Positions 4,632 to 5,785 of a stretch of DNA of 5,785 bases are shown here, in pieces. The notes below the pieces were generated by a model. It ran no database searches, had not been told where the DNA came from, and saw only the letters and a list, made by a program, of their open reading frames with translations. Source of the DNA: an uncultured Eubacteriales bacterium (lineage in GTDB: Bacteria > Bacillota_A > Clostridia > Oscillospirales > Acutalibacteraceae); contig CAKSGI010000130.1 of assembly GCA_934454005.1 (NCBI GenBank), positions 1 to 5,785 on the forward strand, in the 5' to 3' direction. The translations under genes were made by a program, and so were the position numbers. Every line of letters starts with the position of its first letter. The first letter of the stretch is position 1.

Positions 4632-5407
4632 TGGCTAAGTTTATAGATATTCACTCACATATCGCTTGGGGTATTGATGATGGTATACCTTCAATGGAAG
4701 ACGCGAAATGTTCGTTATGTGATGCAGAGCAAGATGGATTTGTGGGAATCTGTAGTACACCACACTTTATTCCTGGTCAATTAGATGTTTCTATTTATAA
4801 TGAGATTGTTTCTCGTCAAATGGAATTAAAAGAAATGAGTCCGATTCCTATTTATTGTGGTGGGGAAGTCATGATGAATAGTGAGTTTATTGATGGGTTG
4901 GATTTGGATTTATATCCGACACTTAATGGATCACGTTATATGCTTGTGGAATATAATGTTCTTCGTGATATTCATTCGATTGATTATAGAGATGATTGTT
5001 TGTATGAATTAAAGGTAAAGGGTTTTGTTCCAGTGATTGCGCATATTGAAAGATACTTTCATAATGGTCTTGATTATTCAATTATTGATAATTGGATTGA
5101 TATGGGTTGTGTATTACAGATTAATCGTACTTCTATTTTGGGAATGCATGGAAAGACGATTCAATCGAACGCTTTATCATTACTAGATGATGGGTATTGT
5201 GATGTGATTGGTACGGATACGCATAGAAGTAGTGGTAATCGTATATCTAAATTGAGTGACGCGTATTCTGTAGTAAGTAAGCGTATTGGTTCTGAGAATG
5301 CGGATATATTATTTTATGAGAATCCTAAGCGTATCTTGAGTGATATGGATATATTAAATATTGAGGTTGTAAAGAAAAAGAAGCGTTTTAGTTTCTTTAG
5401 GAGATAG
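4631..5407 (+). CDS. CpsB/YwqE-type PHP protein-tyrosine phosphatase
   Basis: This 258-residue cytosolic enzyme is predicted to remove phosphate from the tyrosine-rich tail of the CpsD-type kinase (manganese-dependent protein-tyrosine phosphatase, EC 3.1.3.48). The PHP-fold metal ligands are present in order: DIHSHIAWGIDDG (6-18, His8 and His10), STPHF (42-46, His45), GGEV (77-80, Glu79), LVEYN (105-109, Glu107), PVIAHIERY (134-142, His138) and GTDTHRS (194-200, Asp196 and His198). It is complete, so probably active. It starts within the stop codon of the Wzz/CpsC gene (TAATG), showing translational coupling. No separate strong ribosome binding site is visible there. The lysine/arginine-rich end (KKKKRFSFFRR) is a basic tail that may favour the membrane or its partners. 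The kinase gene starts two bases after its stop. Confidence 0.95.
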   Translation: MAKFIDIHSHIAWGIDDGIPSMEDAKCSLCDAEQDGFVGICSTPHFIPGQLDVSIYNEIVSRQMELKEMSPIPIYCGGEVMMNSEFIDGLDLDLYPTLNGSRYMLVEYNVLRDIHSIDYRDDCLYELKVKGFVPVIAHIERYFHNGLDYSIIDNWIDMGCVLQINRTSILGMHGKTIQSNALSLLDDGYCDVIGTDTHRSSGNRISKLSDAYSVVSKRIGSENADILFYENPKRILSDMDILNIEVVKKKKRFSFFRR

Positions 5408-5409
5408 AA

Positions 5410-5785
5410 ATGGCAAAGAAAAAGAGAAATCAGTTTGATGTAGATGAGATTTATCGTGGGTTGCGTACAAATATTGAGTTTAGTCAAATGGATGAGGCTA
5501 TGCAGGTTATTACTTGTGTAAGTACAGTTCCTAATGAAGGAAAGAGTACGATTGCTTGTAACTTGGCTCGTATTATGGCAGCGAAATATAAAAATGTATT
5601 ATTAATTGATTGTGATTTAAGAAATGCATCGGTTCATAAAACGTTACATATTTCAAATCGTTCTGGACTTACAAATATTATTTCTGAATTTCAAGAAGGT
5701 TTAAGTATTAATTCTTATGAGGGTGTTCAACAAGTTCAATATGATGGTGGACAAACACTAACTGTGATTACAGCAGGTCATAGAG
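5410..5785 (+). CDS. CpsD-type bacterial tyrosine kinase (BY-kinase), truncated at the window edge
   Basis: The first 125 codons of a cytosolic BY-kinase are present. It should autophosphorylate a C-terminal tyrosine cluster (beyond the window) when bound to the CpsC-type membrane partner. Residues 13-24 (EIYRGLRTNIEF) are the conserved N-terminal interface motif. STVPNEGKST (38-47) is the Walker A with Lys45, and VLLIDCDLRN (63-72) is the Walker A' with Asp67 and Asp69. The usual alanine of 'IDADLR' is cysteine here, a mild variation. The start is ATG 5410, with AGGAGA (5399-5404) five bases upstream and the phosphatase stop two bases before it. Walker B and the tyrosine tail cannot be checked. 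The N-terminal MAKKKR is basic. Confidence 0.93.
   Translation, partial: MAKKKRNQFDVDEIYRGLRTNIEFSQMDEAMQVITCVSTVPNEGKSTIACNLARIMAAKYKNVLLIDCDLRNASVHKTLHISNRSGLTNIISEFQEGLSINSYEGVQQVQYDGGQTLTVITAGHR

Overview
The window is AT-rich DNA with Shine-Dalgarno sites of the AGGAGG type, TTA/AGA-rich codon use and a Gram-positive capsule regulatory module. It most likely comes from a low-GC Firmicute; a gut Erysipelotrichia- or Clostridia-type genome is my inference, and no marker gene here settles the taxon.

Layout from left to right. (1) Positions 1-431 hold the decayed C-terminal half of an IS1595/ISXO2-type transposase, with an in-frame stop, a catalytic Asp-to-Asn change and a frameshift. (2) Positions 611-1204 encode a 197-residue cytoplasmic protein of unknown function, preceded by a six-codon mini-ORF with its own ribosome binding site. 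(3) Positions 1205-1449 are non-coding but rich in hairpins. (4) Positions 1450-2869 hold a compact two-gene operon: a CD-NTase (SMODS-type, cGAS/DncV-like nucleotidyltransferase) and, overlapping it by 23 bp, a two-transmembrane SLATT-type effector. This is the layout of a minimal type I CBASS anti-phage system. A strong rho-independent terminator follows at 2885-2913. (5) Positions 3017-3808 encode an unrecognised 263-residue protein with a hydrophobic N-terminal segment, a predicted coiled coil and a probable winged-helix C-terminus; its position suggests an accessory or independent defence gene. (6) From 3924 a capsule/exopolysaccharide operon begins: a Wzz/CpsC-type chain-length regulator, a CpsB/YwqE-type PHP tyrosine phosphatase and the start of a CpsD-type BY-kinase, which runs off the right edge.

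How the genes work together. In CBASS, phage infection activates the CD-NTase, which makes a cyclic (oligo)nucleotide; that signal would activate the SLATT membrane protein to damage the inner membrane and abort infection. The capsule trio is a phosphorelay: the CpsC membrane protein activates the CpsD kinase, and the CpsB phosphatase reverses the tyrosine phosphorylation, tuning polymer length and export. Lying between an IS relic and a capsule locus, with arginine codon use unlike that of the capsule genes, positions 611-3808 look like a small acquired defence island. The two unrecognised genes and the structured non-coding DNA around the CBASS operon are the least explained parts.
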